A stretch of DNA of 64,000 nucleotides from Cytobacillus citreus (GTDB lineage Bacteria > Bacillota > Bacilli > Bacillales > Cytobacillaceae), in NCBI RefSeq assembly GCF_018343665.1, contig NZ_JAGYPM010000002.1, positions 950,644 through 1,014,643 of the forward strand. The letters are read 5' to 3'. A program made the position numbers and the translations under genes. Within the stretch, counting starts at the first letter, position 1. The number at the start of each line of letters is the position of its first letter. Below are positions 56,501-64,000 of this stretch, piece after piece. The notes beneath the pieces were generated by a model. That model made no database searches. It was not told the DNA's origin and saw only the letters and a list, made by a program, of their open reading frames with translations.

Positions 56501-57558
56501 AATGGGAAGGACTTCTAAGAACATATAAAGAGTATTTACCTGTTAATGAGCATACACCCTTGCTTACATTGAACGAAGGAAATACCCCTTTAATTAGGCT
56601 TGATAAGCTATCTGATGAATGGGGCATTGATCTTTATGTTAAAACAGAAGGCGCCAACCCGACTGGTTCGTTTAAAGACCGTGGCATGGTTATGGCTGTG
56701 GCGAAGGCGAAGGAAGAAGGCAGTGATGCCATAATCTGTGCATCTACGGGTAATACTTCTGCAGCGGCCGCAGCCTATGCAGCAAGAGCAGGACTCAGGT
56801 GTATCGTAGTTATCCCAGAAGGAAAAATAGCCATGGGTAAGCTTGCACAGGCTGTGATGTATGGAGCAGAGATTATCTCAATCGAAGGAAACTTCGACCA
56901 TGCTTTAGCAATGGTGAGAAAAATTAGTGAGACAGAGCCTATTACTCTCGTAAACTCTGTAAATCCTTACCGCCTTGAAGGTCAGAAAACAGGTGCATTT
57001 GAAATTTGTGATGCTCTTGGGGCTGCACCAGATATTCTTGCGCTGCCAGTCGGGAATGCAGGCAATATTAGTGCCTATTGGAAAGGGTTCAAAGAATATC
57101 ATGAGTCAAAGCAAACTGGACTTCCAAGAATGCATGGGTTTGAAGCTGAAGGATCAGCAGCCATTGTCCATAATAAGGTATTTGAAAATCCGGAAACGAT
57201 TGCTACTGCAATCAGAATCGGTAATCCTGCAAGCTGGCATTTAGCGAGTGCAGCAATAGAGGAGTCAAAGGGAAAAATCGATGAAGTCAGTGATGAGGAA
57301 ATCCTTTGTATGTATCGAAAACTAGCTCGGGCAGAAGGAGTTTTTGCTGAGCCTGCATCTTGTGCTTCACTTGCAGGAATCTATAAGCAGCTTCGAAACG
57401 GTGAAATCCCCGATAAAATAAGAGTAGTTGCCATTTTAACTGGAAATGGACTGAAGGACCCCAATGTAGCAATCGATTGCAGTCCAATCAAGCCAATCGT
57501 ATTACCGAATGATGAGCTTACTGTAGCAGAGCATATTAAGGGAGTTGTTCATGTATGA
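56497..57558 (+). CDS. thrC: threonine synthase
   Basis: A 353-residue PLP enzyme; the cofactor lysine is Lys60 in [10 protein letters not shown], and the phosphate-binding loop is [12 protein letters not shown]. It converts O-phosphohomoserine to threonine. The start overlaps the hom stop by four bases (ATGA), as does its end with thrB. Confidence 0.95.
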   Translation: MKWEGLLRTYKEYLPVNEHTPLLTLNEGNTPLIRLDKLSDEWGIDLYVKTEGANPTGSFKDRGMVMAVAKAKEEGSDAIICASTGNTSAAAAAYAARAGLRCIVVIPEGKIAMGKLAQAVMYGAEIISIEGNFDHALAMVRKISETEPITLVNSVNPYRLEGQKTGAFEICDALGAAPDILALPVGNAGNISAYWKGFKEYHESKQTGLPRMHGFEAEGSAAIVHNKVFENPETIATAIRIGNPASWHLASAAIEESKGKIDEVSDEEILCMYRKLARAEGVFAEPASCASLAGIYKQLRNGEIPDKIRVVAILTGNGLKDPNVAIDCSPIKPIVLPNDELTVAEHIKGVVHV

Positions 57559-58478
57559 GCGAAGGTGATATGCTCATCATTCAAGTGCCAGGAAGCTCTG
57601 CAAATTTAGGACCAGGCTTTGATTCCGTAGGATTAGCGTTGAATGTTTATTTAACATTAGAGGTAGAAAAAGCTGATAATTGGGAAATAATCCCATTATC
57701 GGATGATTTGAATGTTTTTCCAAAAGATGAATCAAATTATATCTTTCAAATTGCCATGGAAACGGCAAAACAATATCATCATCAGCTGCCAGGCTGTAGA
57801 ATAAGGGTAAAGAGTGATATCCCATTAGCTAGAGGGTTAGGTTCCAGTGCTGCCGCCATTGTAGCTGGGATTGAATTAGCAGACTCGCTTTGCAATCTTC
57901 AATTAACGAAACAGACTAAACTGGAATTGGCTTCGAAGATCGAAGGGCATCCGGATAATGTAGGCGCATCCCTTTTGGGTGGATTAGTTGTCGGGTGCCA
58001 ACTGGAAGAGAAAGTATGTGCTGAAGTTTTTACTCATTTGAATTTAGATATAATAGCGGTTGTGCCAAGAGATGAGTTGTTAACAAAGGAATCAAGAGGC
58101 ATTTTGCCTAGCTCCCTTTTATATAATGAGGCTGTACAAGCAGGAGCAATCGGGAATGTACTAATCGCCGCATTATTAAGCAATAATTTGCAGCTTGCTG
58201 GAAAAATGATGAAGGCGGACTTATATCACCATCCTTATAGGAAAGAGATTGTGCCGCATTTAACAATCATCGAAGATAGAGCAATTAGTCTTGGTGCCTT
58301 TGGTGTAGCCTTAAGTGGAGCAGGCCCAACTGTCCTTTGCCTAGCAAAAGAAGGCGAGGGAGCTGCTGTTGCTGAAGGATTAGGAAGAGTTCTTCCTCAT
58401 ATGGAGTGTCGCTTATTAAAGATTGATCAAGTCGGAAGTAAGGTATATACTAGGACACCTGATTTATGTGAAAATTAA
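57555..58478 (+). CDS. thrB: homoserine kinase
   Basis: A 307-residue GHMP kinase: [15 protein letters not shown] at the N-terminus, ATP loop [11 protein letters not shown] at residues 90-100, and the C-terminal [13 protein letters not shown] motif. It phosphorylates homoserine for ThrC. Gene order hom-thrC-thrB is as in B. subtilis. Confidence 0.95.
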   Translation: MSEGDMLIIQVPGSSANLGPGFDSVGLALNVYLTLEVEKADNWEIIPLSDDLNVFPKDESNYIFQIAMETAKQYHHQLPGCRIRVKSDIPLARGLGSSAAAIVAGIELADSLCNLQLTKQTKLELASKIEGHPDNVGASLLGGLVVGCQLEEKVCAEVFTHLNLDIIAVVPRDELLTKESRGILPSSLLYNEAVQAGAIGNVLIAALLSNNLQLAGKMMKADLYHHPYRKEIVPHLTIIEDRAISLGAFGVALSGAGPTVLCLAKEGEGAAVAEGLGRVLPHMECRLLKIDQVGSKVYTRTPDLCEN

Positions 58479-58496
58479 GGACGTTTTTTGAAAATA

Positions 58497-58550
58497 GCTT
58501 CAATCAAAAAAAGCGATACCCTCACTTTTTTGATTGAAGCTTCTTTTTAT
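58497..58550 (+). terminator. terminator of the threonine operon
   Basis: A perfect 17-bp stem (GCTTCAATCAAAAAAAG with CTTTTTTGATTGAAGC, one base offset) and TTCTTTTTAT. Confidence 0.9.
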
Positions 58551-58560
58551 GAAATTTTTT

Positions 58561-58653
58561 TAGACCAATGAAAGTGAATTTTGTAAAAAAGTGGTCCAAT
58601 TCCATGCTAATAAGACCAACGAAGACAACATTTCTAGGAAAAGTGGTCTTAAT
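58561..58653. repeat. tandem 40-bp units with GACCA/TGGTC arms
   Basis: Two related units, 58561-58600 (TAGACCAATGAAAG...AAAGTGGTCCAAT) and 58612-58653 (AAGACCAACGAAG...AAAGTGGTCTTAAT). Each begins with GACCA and ends with its inverse TGGTC. They lie between two convergent terminators. The 62-codon reversed open frame here is unlikely to be coding. Confidence 0.5.
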
Positions 58654-58729
58654 ATAAAAACTTGTCTTCATAAATTGCATTTCATTGTAATAATGAAAAC
58701 ACAAAATCAAACGTTTTTAGAAAACGAGA

Positions 58730-58763
58730 CAAAAAAAGAAATCAGCAACTATTGCTGATTTCC
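58730..58763 (-). terminator. terminator of yutI
   Basis: Read on -, GAAATCAGCAA pairs with TTGCTGATTTC, followed by TTTTTTTG. Confidence 0.88.
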
Positions 58764-58791
58764 TTACGTCCAACATTAAAAATTCATATCT

Positions 58792-59031
58792 TTAGAATAC
58801 TTGCTCTACCTCTACAACACCTGGTACTTCTTCTAATAAAGCACGTTCAATACCAGCTTTTAATGTGATTGTGGAGCTAGGACAAGTTCCGCAAGCGCCA
58901 AGGAGGCGAAGTTTCACAATTCCATCCTCTACGTCAACTAATTCACAGTCTCCTCCATCGCGTAGAAGGAATGGACGTAATTTATCTAACACTTCTTGAA
59001 CTTGTTCAAGCATTGTTGTTTGTTCAGCCAT
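58792..59031 (-). CDS. yutI: NifU C-terminal-domain Fe-S carrier
   Basis: A 79-residue NifU_C protein with cluster-binding Cys47 and Cys50 in GACGTCPSS. It likely carries a 4Fe-4S cluster from SUF to target enzymes such as LipA; that client is inference. AAAGGAG precedes the ATG. Monocistronic. Confidence 0.92.
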   Translation of the reverse strand: MAEQTTMLEQVQEVLDKLRPFLLRDGGDCELVDVEDGIVKLRLLGACGTCPSSTITLKAGIERALLEEVPGVVEVEQVF

Positions 59032-59148
59032 TGTTATCTACTCCTTTCTTAATATTTATTATAATCATATTGCGAATAAAAATCTATTTAAAGAGAGGGA
59101 TTTCCACTGAATGAAAAATTGTAAGGTTTCTAACGACTTTATCGCAGA

Positions 59149-59232
59149 TTAACAGGCTTGTAAGATTATCGCAACATCTGCACTAGCACTTTCGGTGCGT
59201 TGGAAATCCCCCACTGATTGAAGTTTCACTTA
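59149..59232 (+). repeat. family III repeat, internally deleted copy
   Basis: It has the same left end (ATCGCAGATTAACAGGC) and right end (CCCCCACTGATTGAAGTTTC) as the 17328 copy, with CTGCACTAGCAC and GGTGCGTTGGAAAT left from the middle. About 180 bp of the interior are missing. It lies 80 bp before yuzD. Confidence 0.75.
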
Positions 59233-59309
59233 TATATTGTAAAATAGAGTTAGATATATTGTTAAATAAGCTTCTATCTTCATCGAGTGCAATAAAGGGG
59301 GAAAAGGAA

Positions 59310-59633
59310 TTGAATCGAGTAGTTGAAATGACCGTTTATGGGGCAGAACAGTTATGTCCAAGCTGTGTAAACCTTCCATCCTCAAAGGAAACGTACGAAT
59401 GGTTACAGGCTGCTATAAGTAGAAAATATCCAGATCAGCCATTTAAAATTACGTATGTAGACATTCATAATCCTCCAGATGATGCAGAAAAAAAAGAATT
59501 TGCACAGCGCGTTATTGAGGAGGATATGTTTTATCCTGTTGTTCTTTTAGAGAATGAGGTGGTTGGAGAAGGAAATCCGAAGCTAAAAACCATCTATAAT
59601 GAAATGGAAAAGTACGGATATAAGCCAGAATAA
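59310..59633 (+). CDS. yuzD: YuzD family thioredoxin-like protein
   Basis: A 107-residue protein with CPSC at residues 16-19 in an MTVYGAEQLCPSCVNLPSSK context, and VIEEDMFYPVVLLENEVVGE toward the C-terminus, a thioredoxin-like arrangement. It matches B. subtilis YuzD. The start is TTG at 59310, with GGGGG 8 bases upstream; codons further up have no site. Its partner is unknown; it lies opposite yutI. Confidence 0.85.
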   Translation: MNRVVEMTVYGAEQLCPSCVNLPSSKETYEWLQAAISRKYPDQPFKITYVDIHNPPDDAEKKEFAQRVIEEDMFYPVVLLENEVVGEGNPKLKTIYNEMEKYGYKPE

Positions 59634-59639
59634 ATGAAA

Positions 59640-59674
59640 AGGAGCATTTCCAATTGGAAAATGCTCTTTTTTGG
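59640..59674 (+). terminator. terminator after yuzD
   Basis: GAGCATTTCC pairs with GGAAAATGCTC around AATT, followed by TTTTTT. Confidence 0.85.
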
Positions 59675-59691
59675 TACCTCTACTTTTCTTA

Positions 59692-59934
59692 TTGTCTAGC
59701 TCCAGCGGCTACCCCCGACGTACAGGACGTACTAGTATCGACAATACGACAGGACAAGGAAAGCTTCGTCAGCGACACATCGCACGACCAAAAGGAAAGC
59801 TTTTGGGAGGACGTCGCGTTTTTGTCGAACTCGAGGTCATAAGTCAGTCCGCCAAAAAGGTTAAAGAACAACCTTCTCGTCGGCCTGTCTTATGCTATGC
59901 CTGAGGGTGATCAAGGCGCTTCCGCTTTTCTTAT
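59692..59934 (+). repeat. family I repeat, copy H (long variant)
   Basis: It begins TGTCTAGCTCCAGCGGCTAC and ends AAGGCGCTTCCGCTTTTCTTA. Relative to copy A it carries about 110 bp of additional sequence (CCCCCGACGTACAGGACGTA, AAGCTTCGTCAGCGACAC) before CTCGAGGTCATAAGTCAGTC. P3 (CATAAG/CTTATG) and P5 (AAGGTT/AACCTT) remain. The end forms the stop codon of yutJ. Confidence 0.85.
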
Positions 59935-60998
59935 CCCTTGTGGTTTTTGTACATCCATAGGATTCCTGATTTAAGTATTCGAGCAACTCTGCCTGTGATG
60001 GCACGGTCTGCCACAAGTCCGAATCCGTGTTTTTTGCCAAGTGAGCCAAGTACACCTTTTAGCTTTATGGTCGGTAGCGATTCAGGAAGTTCTTCACCTT
60101 TCCACCGTTTCAATAGGATTTGTACAATTTGCTCAGCCTGACCTTCTGCAAGCTGGGCACTAGGTGCATGAGGTAAGCTTGCGCAATCACCTACAACATA
60201 AACATGTCCATCATTTGGAAGATTATGATGTTTTGTTAAAACGACACGTCCTTGAGTATCTTTTTCTATATCCATTTCACGAACGACTTTATTTGGCTGA
60301 ATTCCTGCTGTCCATACAATAACATCACATGGAATAGGCTCGTCATGGTTAAATAGAACTTTATCCTCTACACGTGTGATATTTGAATGACTAACAATTT
60401 CTACATCATGGCTGTCAAACCATTTCTCCACATACAGGCTTAATCTTTGCGGGAATGCGGAAAGGATATGGCTGCCTCTGTCAAATAATTTTATTTTTAA
60501 ATCAGGTCGACTTTCATGCAGCTCCGAGGCTATTTCAACTCCGCTAAGACCAGCACCAACGATTCCCACAATTGAACCAGGTGTTAAATTATTTAATGCC
60601 TGATAGGTAGCACGAGATTTTTCAATTGTTTGAATGCTGTATGTATATATATCTGCACCCGGAACATTGTGGTACTTATCTTCACATCCTAAACCAATAA
60701 TCAAATCATCATAAGGAACAGGCTGCTCATCTTGCAAGAGAATTTTTTTATTTTCGAGATCAATTTTCGTAATTTCCCCATATTTAATTGTTAGTCTAGG
60801 GTGCTCTGGGTAGGATACTCTAACATGTTGATCAGAAATAGTACCTGCTGCTAATGCGTAATATTCTGTTTTTAAGCAATGATAAGGAACACGATCGATC
60901 AAAGTAATAGATACATCTTCTGGAAGCTGGTTAGGTAAAAGACGAGCAAGAACCCTCATCCCACCGTAGCCTCCGCCAAGTATCACAAAATTTTTCAT
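59931..60998 (-). CDS. yutJ: NADH dehydrogenase-like flavoprotein
   Basis: A 355-residue type II NADH dehydrogenase-like protein with FAD motif GGGYGG at residues 8-13, a second Rossmann motif IVGAGLSGVEIASEL near residue 145, and VYVVGDCASLPHAPSAQLAEGQ for FAD ring binding. It lacks an obvious membrane anchor, and the C-terminus is short (YKNHKG). Its stop codon coincides with the boundary of repeat copy H. A Rex-like palindrome lies 96 bp upstream. Synteny points to B. subtilis yutJ. Confidence 0.88.
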   Translation of the reverse strand: MKNFVILGGGYGGMRVLARLLPNQLPEDVSITLIDRVPYHCLKTEYYALAAGTISDQHVRVSYPEHPRLTIKYGEITKIDLENKKILLQDEQPVPYDDLIIGLGCEDKYHNVPGADIYTYSIQTIEKSRATYQALNNLTPGSIVGIVGAGLSGVEIASELHESRPDLKIKLFDRGSHILSAFPQRLSLYVEKWFDSHDVEIVSHSNITRVEDKVLFNHDEPIPCDVIVWTAGIQPNKVVREMDIEKDTQGRVVLTKHHNLPNDGHVYVVGDCASLPHAPSAQLAEGQAEQIVQILLKRWKGEELPESLPTIKLKGVLGSLGKKHGFGLVADRAITGRVARILKSGILWMYKNHKG

Positions 60999-61093
60999 TT
61001 TGAAATCCCCTTTAAGTCCGTTCTAATGTAGTATTTTTTTGCAAAAGAGCAACAAATTTAAATAATCTTAATCCCATAGAAAGTATAACTAAA

Positions 61094-61110
61094 TTGTGAC
61101 AAAATCACAA
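61094..61110. promoter_or_regulatory. Rex-like palindrome upstream of yutJ
   Basis: TTGTGACAAAATCACAA: arms TTGTGA and TCACAA match the redox regulator Rex (consensus TTGTGAAN4TTCACAA), but the spacing is one base shorter. Fnr/CRP-type sites (TGTGAN6TCACA) also have one more base. Tentative. Confidence 0.35.
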
Positions 61111-61281
61111 CCAAATAAGGAAAGAACTTGACAAAACATAACAAAAGGTGATAAAGAAGCATTTTTTAAATATTGGTAAGAGAAATATTCTGATGCACTT
61201 ACGGATGGTGTAAAAATATTGCGGAAATATGTGAAAAAAGGTAGCATAATAAACGTATGTTTCAATTAAATTTAAATCCAT

Positions 61282-61302
61282 TTCAAGGCGCTTGCGCTTT
61301 TT
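61282..61302 (+). repeat. family I 3'-end fragment
   Basis: AAGGCGCTTGCGCTTTTTT matches the right end of family I. It stands about 30 bp before copy I. Confidence 0.6.
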
Positions 61303-61311
61303 TAAAGGTTA

Positions 61312-61511
61312 ATTAAGTATAAATTTTTCGAGTTAGAGAATTGTCTAGCGTAAGCAGCTACCCCCGACGTACAGGACGTACTAGTGTCGACAATGCGACA
61401 GGACAAGGAAAGCTTCGTCAGCGAAACATCGCACGACCAAAAGTGAAGAATTTTGGGAGGAAGTCGCGCTTTTGTCGACGTTCCTTTGCAAAGGCGCTTG
61501 CGCTTTTCAAA
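61312..61511 (+). repeat. family I repeat, copy I (diverged variant)
   Basis: Leader TTTTTCGAGTTAGAGAATTG, then TCTAGCG...CTACCCCCGACGTACAG as in copy H, and the end CAAAGGCGCTTGCGCTTTTC. The CTCGAGG-CATAAG section is lost. It ends 15 bp before the yuzB start codon; the open frame into it from 61472 is not part of yuzB. Confidence 0.8.
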
Positions 61512-61525
61512 TTGAGGTGATAGAA

Positions 61526-61765
61526 ATGATTAAACCAATCATTGAGTTTTGTGTTAGTAATTTGGCTAGCGGATCTCAAAAAGCACTAGAAATATTAGAA
61601 AAGGATTATGACCTAGATGTGATTGAATATGGCTGTCTCGGCTATTGCGGCAAATGCGCATCTACTTTGTTCGCTTTAGTGAATGGTGATGCAGTGACAG
61701 GTGAAACTCCTGAGGAATTAGTTGAGAATATATATCAATACTTAGAGGATAATCCAATGTTTTAA
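61526..61765 (+). CDS. yuzB: YuzB family protein (DUF1450)
   Basis: A 79-residue protein with Cys9 and the cluster [11 protein letters not shown] (Cys37, Cys41, Cys44), the DUF1450 layout, which suggests metal or Fe-S binding. GAGGTG precedes the ATG at 61526. It lies opposite yutJ, as in B. subtilis. Confidence 0.9.
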   Translation: MIKPIIEFCVSNLASGSQKALEILEKDYDLDVIEYGCLGYCGKCASTLFALVNGDAVTGETPEELVENIYQYLEDNPMF

Positions 61766-61778
61766 TTAGAAAAATTCA

Positions 61779-61820
61779 GCAATCGCCAATTTTTTCTGGC
61801 GAATGTTTAGTTTTTCTTAT
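61779..61820 (+). repeat. family IV hairpin repeat, also terminator of yuzB
   Basis: CAATCGCC pairs with GGCGAATG around a T-rich loop, followed by TTTAGTTTTTCTTA. It lies 14 bp after the yuzB stop. Confidence 0.55.
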
Positions 61821-61882
61821 GCGGTATACTTTGCAGTTATCGAAATTACTTTATTTTTATAAACTAATACTATCCTTTAGCT

Positions 61883-61917
61883 CAAGAAACCCCTATTTGA
61901 ACAATAGGGGTTTCTAA
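61883..61917 (-). terminator. terminator overlapping the stop of the DUF2225 gene
   Basis: Read on -, GAAACCCCTATT pairs with AATAGGGGTTTC, followed by TTGAG; weak T run. Its first bases lie in the stop codon. Confidence 0.65.
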
Positions 61918-62621
61918 ATTTCTTGCGCTTGTTTTTCAGTCTTTTGGTTTTCCCGAATTTCATACCATCGTTCTCTGGCCATATCAATAATTCCGGATTC
62001 GACTGTTTTGTTTTGTTTTTCAATGACTTTTGAAAAGAATTTAACGGCTTGTTCATTTTGATTGGTTCTCCTCGATAATTCACCAATCAAATAAAGCATT
62101 TTTACTTCTGATACTTGGGTGATATTATAATCATCCGCCATATAAGAATCTAAATAAGCCTTCGTTGCAAGCTTCAAAAATCTCTGCTCTTGTTCTTCAT
62201 TTTTTGTGCTTCTGTATAGCCAAGCAAGCCTTACATAAATTCCAGCAATAATAACATGCTTTTCTTTTTTCAATAGCCCACTGTATACAGCTAATTTGTA
62301 GGTCTTTATGGCGTCAGTTATACTGCGTTTTTGTCCGAAATCACGAGAAACCCACTGGTGACACACTTTATCTTGGATGTCTTCAACTGTTCCCGGTGGA
62401 AAATAAGGTGAAAAATCCTTCGTGGAAGAATAGCCGCAATGCGGGCAAACACTCACATGATATAATAGTGGATTTGTTTCATCAGAAGTATAAATGGGAC
62501 AAAAATCAGTATCATAGCTTGTTACTTTTATAAACCTAGAACGTAGCTTTTTAGTAGTAAAGGATTTTTTACACATTCTACATTCACAGTTTTTATCAAA
62601 GATTGGTTCAATCTCTGTCAT
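61914..62621 (-). CDS. DUF2225 protein
   Basis: A 235-residue cytoplasmic protein. The N-terminal zinc-ribbon-like part has CECRMCKKSF and CPHCGYSST, separated by DFCPIY; a helical TPR-like region follows (VRLAWLYRSTKNEEQEQRFL, LYLIGELSRRTNQNEQAVKF). It is recognised as DUF2225. The function is unknown; metal binding through the cysteines is likely. The ATG at 62621 has AGGTGG 8 bases upstream. Confidence 0.85.
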   Translation of the reverse strand: MTEIEPIFDKNCECRMCKKSFTTKKLRSRFIKVTSYDTDFCPIYTSDETNPLLYHVSVCPHCGYSSTKDFSPYFPPGTVEDIQDKVCHQWVSRDFGQKRSITDAIKTYKLAVYSGLLKKEKHVIIAGIYVRLAWLYRSTKNEEQEQRFLKLATKAYLDSYMADDYNITQVSEVKMLYLIGELSRRTNQNEQAVKFFSKVIEKQNKTVESGIIDMARERWYEIRENQKTEKQAQEI

Positions 62622-62794
62622 TACGATCGCCACCTAGGAGAAAAGTTTTATTCAACAATTAGATATGTATTTCATTATAACTATTATTATACTCTTTTGT
62701 ATGATGAAAGCACTATGGATCTGTTTATAAAAAATAACAATATTGTTAAAACAAATCTTTGATTAGGAAACAAAAAATGTATAATTCGGATTAG

Positions 62795-62823
62795 TTGAGG
62801 ACAATGACTGCAGTGTATATACT
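62795..62823 (+). promoter_or_regulatory. promoter of yutM
   Basis: TTGAGG (62795-62800) and TATACT (62818-62823) with 17 bp between, 90 bp before the gene. Confidence 0.55.
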
Positions 62824-62912
62824 AGAATGAAGAGATGATTCATAAGATAATGTCCTTGTTAAAAACAATGCTGGCATTATTAACAAAGCTTAAATATTAG
62901 GGAGGTAAAAAT

Positions 62913-63275
62913 ATGAACGACGTTGTGTTTATATCTGAAGCAGCAGCTTTGCAAATAAAGGAAATGATGAAGGCAAATGAAGAAGAGAACGCCTTATTGC
63001 GTGTTTCTGTAAAGGGTGGAGGTTGTAGTGGTTTGTCATATGGAATGGGATTTGCACATGAAGTAGAAGAAAATGATACTCAATTCGAGCAGCATGGAAT
63101 TCAAATTCTTGTGAACAAAGAGGATGCACCCATTCTTCAAGGAACGAAAATTGATTATAAGCAATCTATGATGGGTGGCGGGTTTACGATCGATAATCCA
63201 AATGCCATTGCTTCTTGTGGTTGTGGTTCATCGTTCAGAACTGCTAAAAATACCGGAACGCCTGAGGAATGTTAA
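62913..63275 (+). CDS. yutM: A-type Fe-S carrier (HesB/ErpA family)
   Basis: A 120-residue A-type carrier with the three cluster cysteines Cys38 (GGGCSG), Cys102 and Cys104 (CGCG). It accepts clusters from the SUF scaffold and passes them on. GGGAGG precedes the ATG. Together with yutI and sufCDSUB the window holds scaffold and carrier genes of one pathway. Confidence 0.94.
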   Translation: MNDVVFISEAAALQIKEMMKANEEENALLRVSVKGGGCSGLSYGMGFAHEVEENDTQFEQHGIQILVNKEDAPILQGTKIDYKQSMMGGGFTIDNPNAIASCGCGSSFRTAKNTGTPEEC

Positions 63276-63321
63276 TTTTTACAATCTAAAGGAAAATGAA
63301 AATTAATTAACCCTGTAACAA

Positions 63322-63357
63322 TAAGGGGGTACCCATTTATTAATTGGATACTCCCTC
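63322..63357 (+). terminator. weak terminator after yutM
   Basis: AGGGGGTA pairs with TACTCCCT around an AT-rich loop. No strong T run follows. Confidence 0.4.
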
Positions 63358-63373
63358 TAACTAAATAATAAAA

Positions 63374-63436
63374 TTTAGCTTTTTTCGAATTAGAAAAACA
63401 CCTGTTCTTTGATTCCAAAGGTGCTTGCTCTTTTTT
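63374..63436 (+). repeat. family I repeat, minimal copy J
   Basis: TTTTTTCGAATTAGAAAA, then ACACCTGTTCTTTGATTCC and AAAGGTGCTTGCTCTTTTTTAA: the leader and the 3' end with AC-type P1 (ACCT/AGGT), nearly all the interior lost. It ends at the yumC stop codon. Confidence 0.55.
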
Positions 63437-64000
63437 AATTAAACATAGAGCTGCTGTGCATAGGCTGGATTTTTGCTTTTGGATCAATGTAAGCCTTTGC
63501 ATGATTAACTGCTGTAGGAGCTTCTCCAAAGCCGCAAGCAATAAGTTTAACTTTGCCATCATACGTACAAATGTCTCCGGCTGCATAAATTCCTGAGATA
63601 TTTGTTTCCATTTTGGAATTGACGACGATGGAGTTCTTTTCAATTTTAAGTCCCCATTCTTTAATTGGACCAAGTGATGAAACGAATCCATAGTTACAAA
63701 TTACTGCATCTACATCGATTGTTTCTTTTTCCTTGTTATTTACACCTTCTAAAATAACTTGGCTAATGCCTTTATCGTCACCGATTAATTCTACTGGGAC
63801 AAAAGGTGTCTTAATATCAACCTTTGAGTTATTCAGATTTTCTACACTATGCTCGTGGGCACGGAATTTATCGCGTCTGTGAACAATCGTTACCTTTTCA
63901 GCTACTGGCTCTAGCATTAATGCCCAGTCAACAGCAGAGTCTCCTCCGCCAAATACAACGACCTTTTGACCAGCAAATTGATTTAAATCGTCAATAAAGT
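63435..64000 (-). CDS. yumC: ferredoxin--NADP reductase, C-terminal half (partial)
   Basis: The gene runs off the right edge, so about 188 C-terminal residues are visible. [13 protein letters not shown] is the NADPH-binding motif, [13 protein letters not shown] follows, and [20 protein letters not shown] with [10 protein letters not shown] is the FAD motif of thioredoxin-reductase-like FNRs (YumC). It reduces ferredoxin or flavodoxin with NADPH. The stop codon adjoins repeat copy J. Confidence 0.92.
   Translation of the reverse strand, partial: FIDDLNQFAGQKVVVFGGGDSAVDWALMLEPVAEKVTIVHRRDKFRAHEHSVENLNNSKVDIKTPFVPVELIGDDKGISQVILEGVNNKEKETIDVDAVICNYGFVSSLGPIKEWGLKIEKNSIVVNSKMETNISGIYAAGDICTYDGKVKLIACGFGEAPTAVNHAKAYIDPKAKIQPMHSSSMFN

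Noticed and set aside
58522-58710. 62-codon open frame on - between thrB and yutI
   Set aside because: It lies over a terminator and the GACCA/TGGTC tandem units, lacks a ribosome binding site, and reflects low-complexity Phe/Lys codons.

Overview
The window looks like chromosomal DNA of a low-GC, endospore-forming Bacillaceae. The evidence is the gene order, which follows the Bacillus subtilis yus-yur-yun-yut-yum region (fadN-fadA-fadE, yusI, gcvH, yusF, yusE, yusD, metNIQ, sufCDSUB, yunF/yunC, lytH, lipA, yutC-yutH, hom-thrC-thrB, yutI, yuzD, yutJ, yuzB, yutM, yumC). It also carries a germinant-receptor operon, a YutH-type coat protein, a YhcN/YlaJ lipoprotein, AGGAGG-type ribosome binding sites, frequent TTG/GTG starts and SAM riboswitches. 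I see no rRNA, tRNA, CRISPR array or intact transposase. Family assignments come from reading motifs, not from database searches.

Layout. 1-13.4 kb is accessory or less conserved: the tail of a DUF4097 protein, a short-chain dehydrogenase, a tungstate uptake operon with its one-component regulator (reversed), a two-domain FixH/YtkA-like lipoprotein, a GalT-like DUF4931 protein, a RodA/FtsW protein, a GerA-type germination operon (reversed), a decayed siderophore-binding gene and a small YuzL gene. 13.6-33.4 kb is conserved core on the + strand: fatty-acid beta-oxidation behind a FadR operator, the glycine-cleavage H protein with thiol proteins, two separate SAM-riboswitch units (metY and metNIQ), and the SUF iron-sulfur assembly operon. 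33.5-43.4 kb holds DUF72 and YunC genes, an IS91-family transposase remnant with an inverted segment, an O-antigen-ligase-like protein, an HD-GYP phosphodiesterase and a branched-chain amino acid ABC transporter. 43.5-50.4 kb returns to core (lytH, lipA, yutC, yutD, two small hypotheticals, a GGDEF-like/EAL protein, yutE, yutF). 50.8-52.9 kb is a decaying polysaccharide locus of three reversed pseudogenes, each with a visible inactivating change. 53.2-64 kb is core again: yutG, yutH, the threonine operon, NifU-like YutI, YuzD, YutJ, YuzB, DUF2225, YutM and the C-terminal half of YumC.

The most unusual content is intergenic. At least five families of structured repeats lie between genes. Family I (about 120-240 bp, nine substantial copies plus end fragments) shows paired base changes in several helices when copies in this window are compared, so the fold appears to be under selection. 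Every copy I found of families I, II and III points the same way, along the + strand. One family I group is a triple tandem array that splits livK from livHMGF. A family II copy splits sufU from sufB, a family III copy splits fadA from fadE, and another inserted element seems to have duplicated part of the terminator of the tungstate operon. Four reversed genes end exactly at the 3' end of a family I copy.
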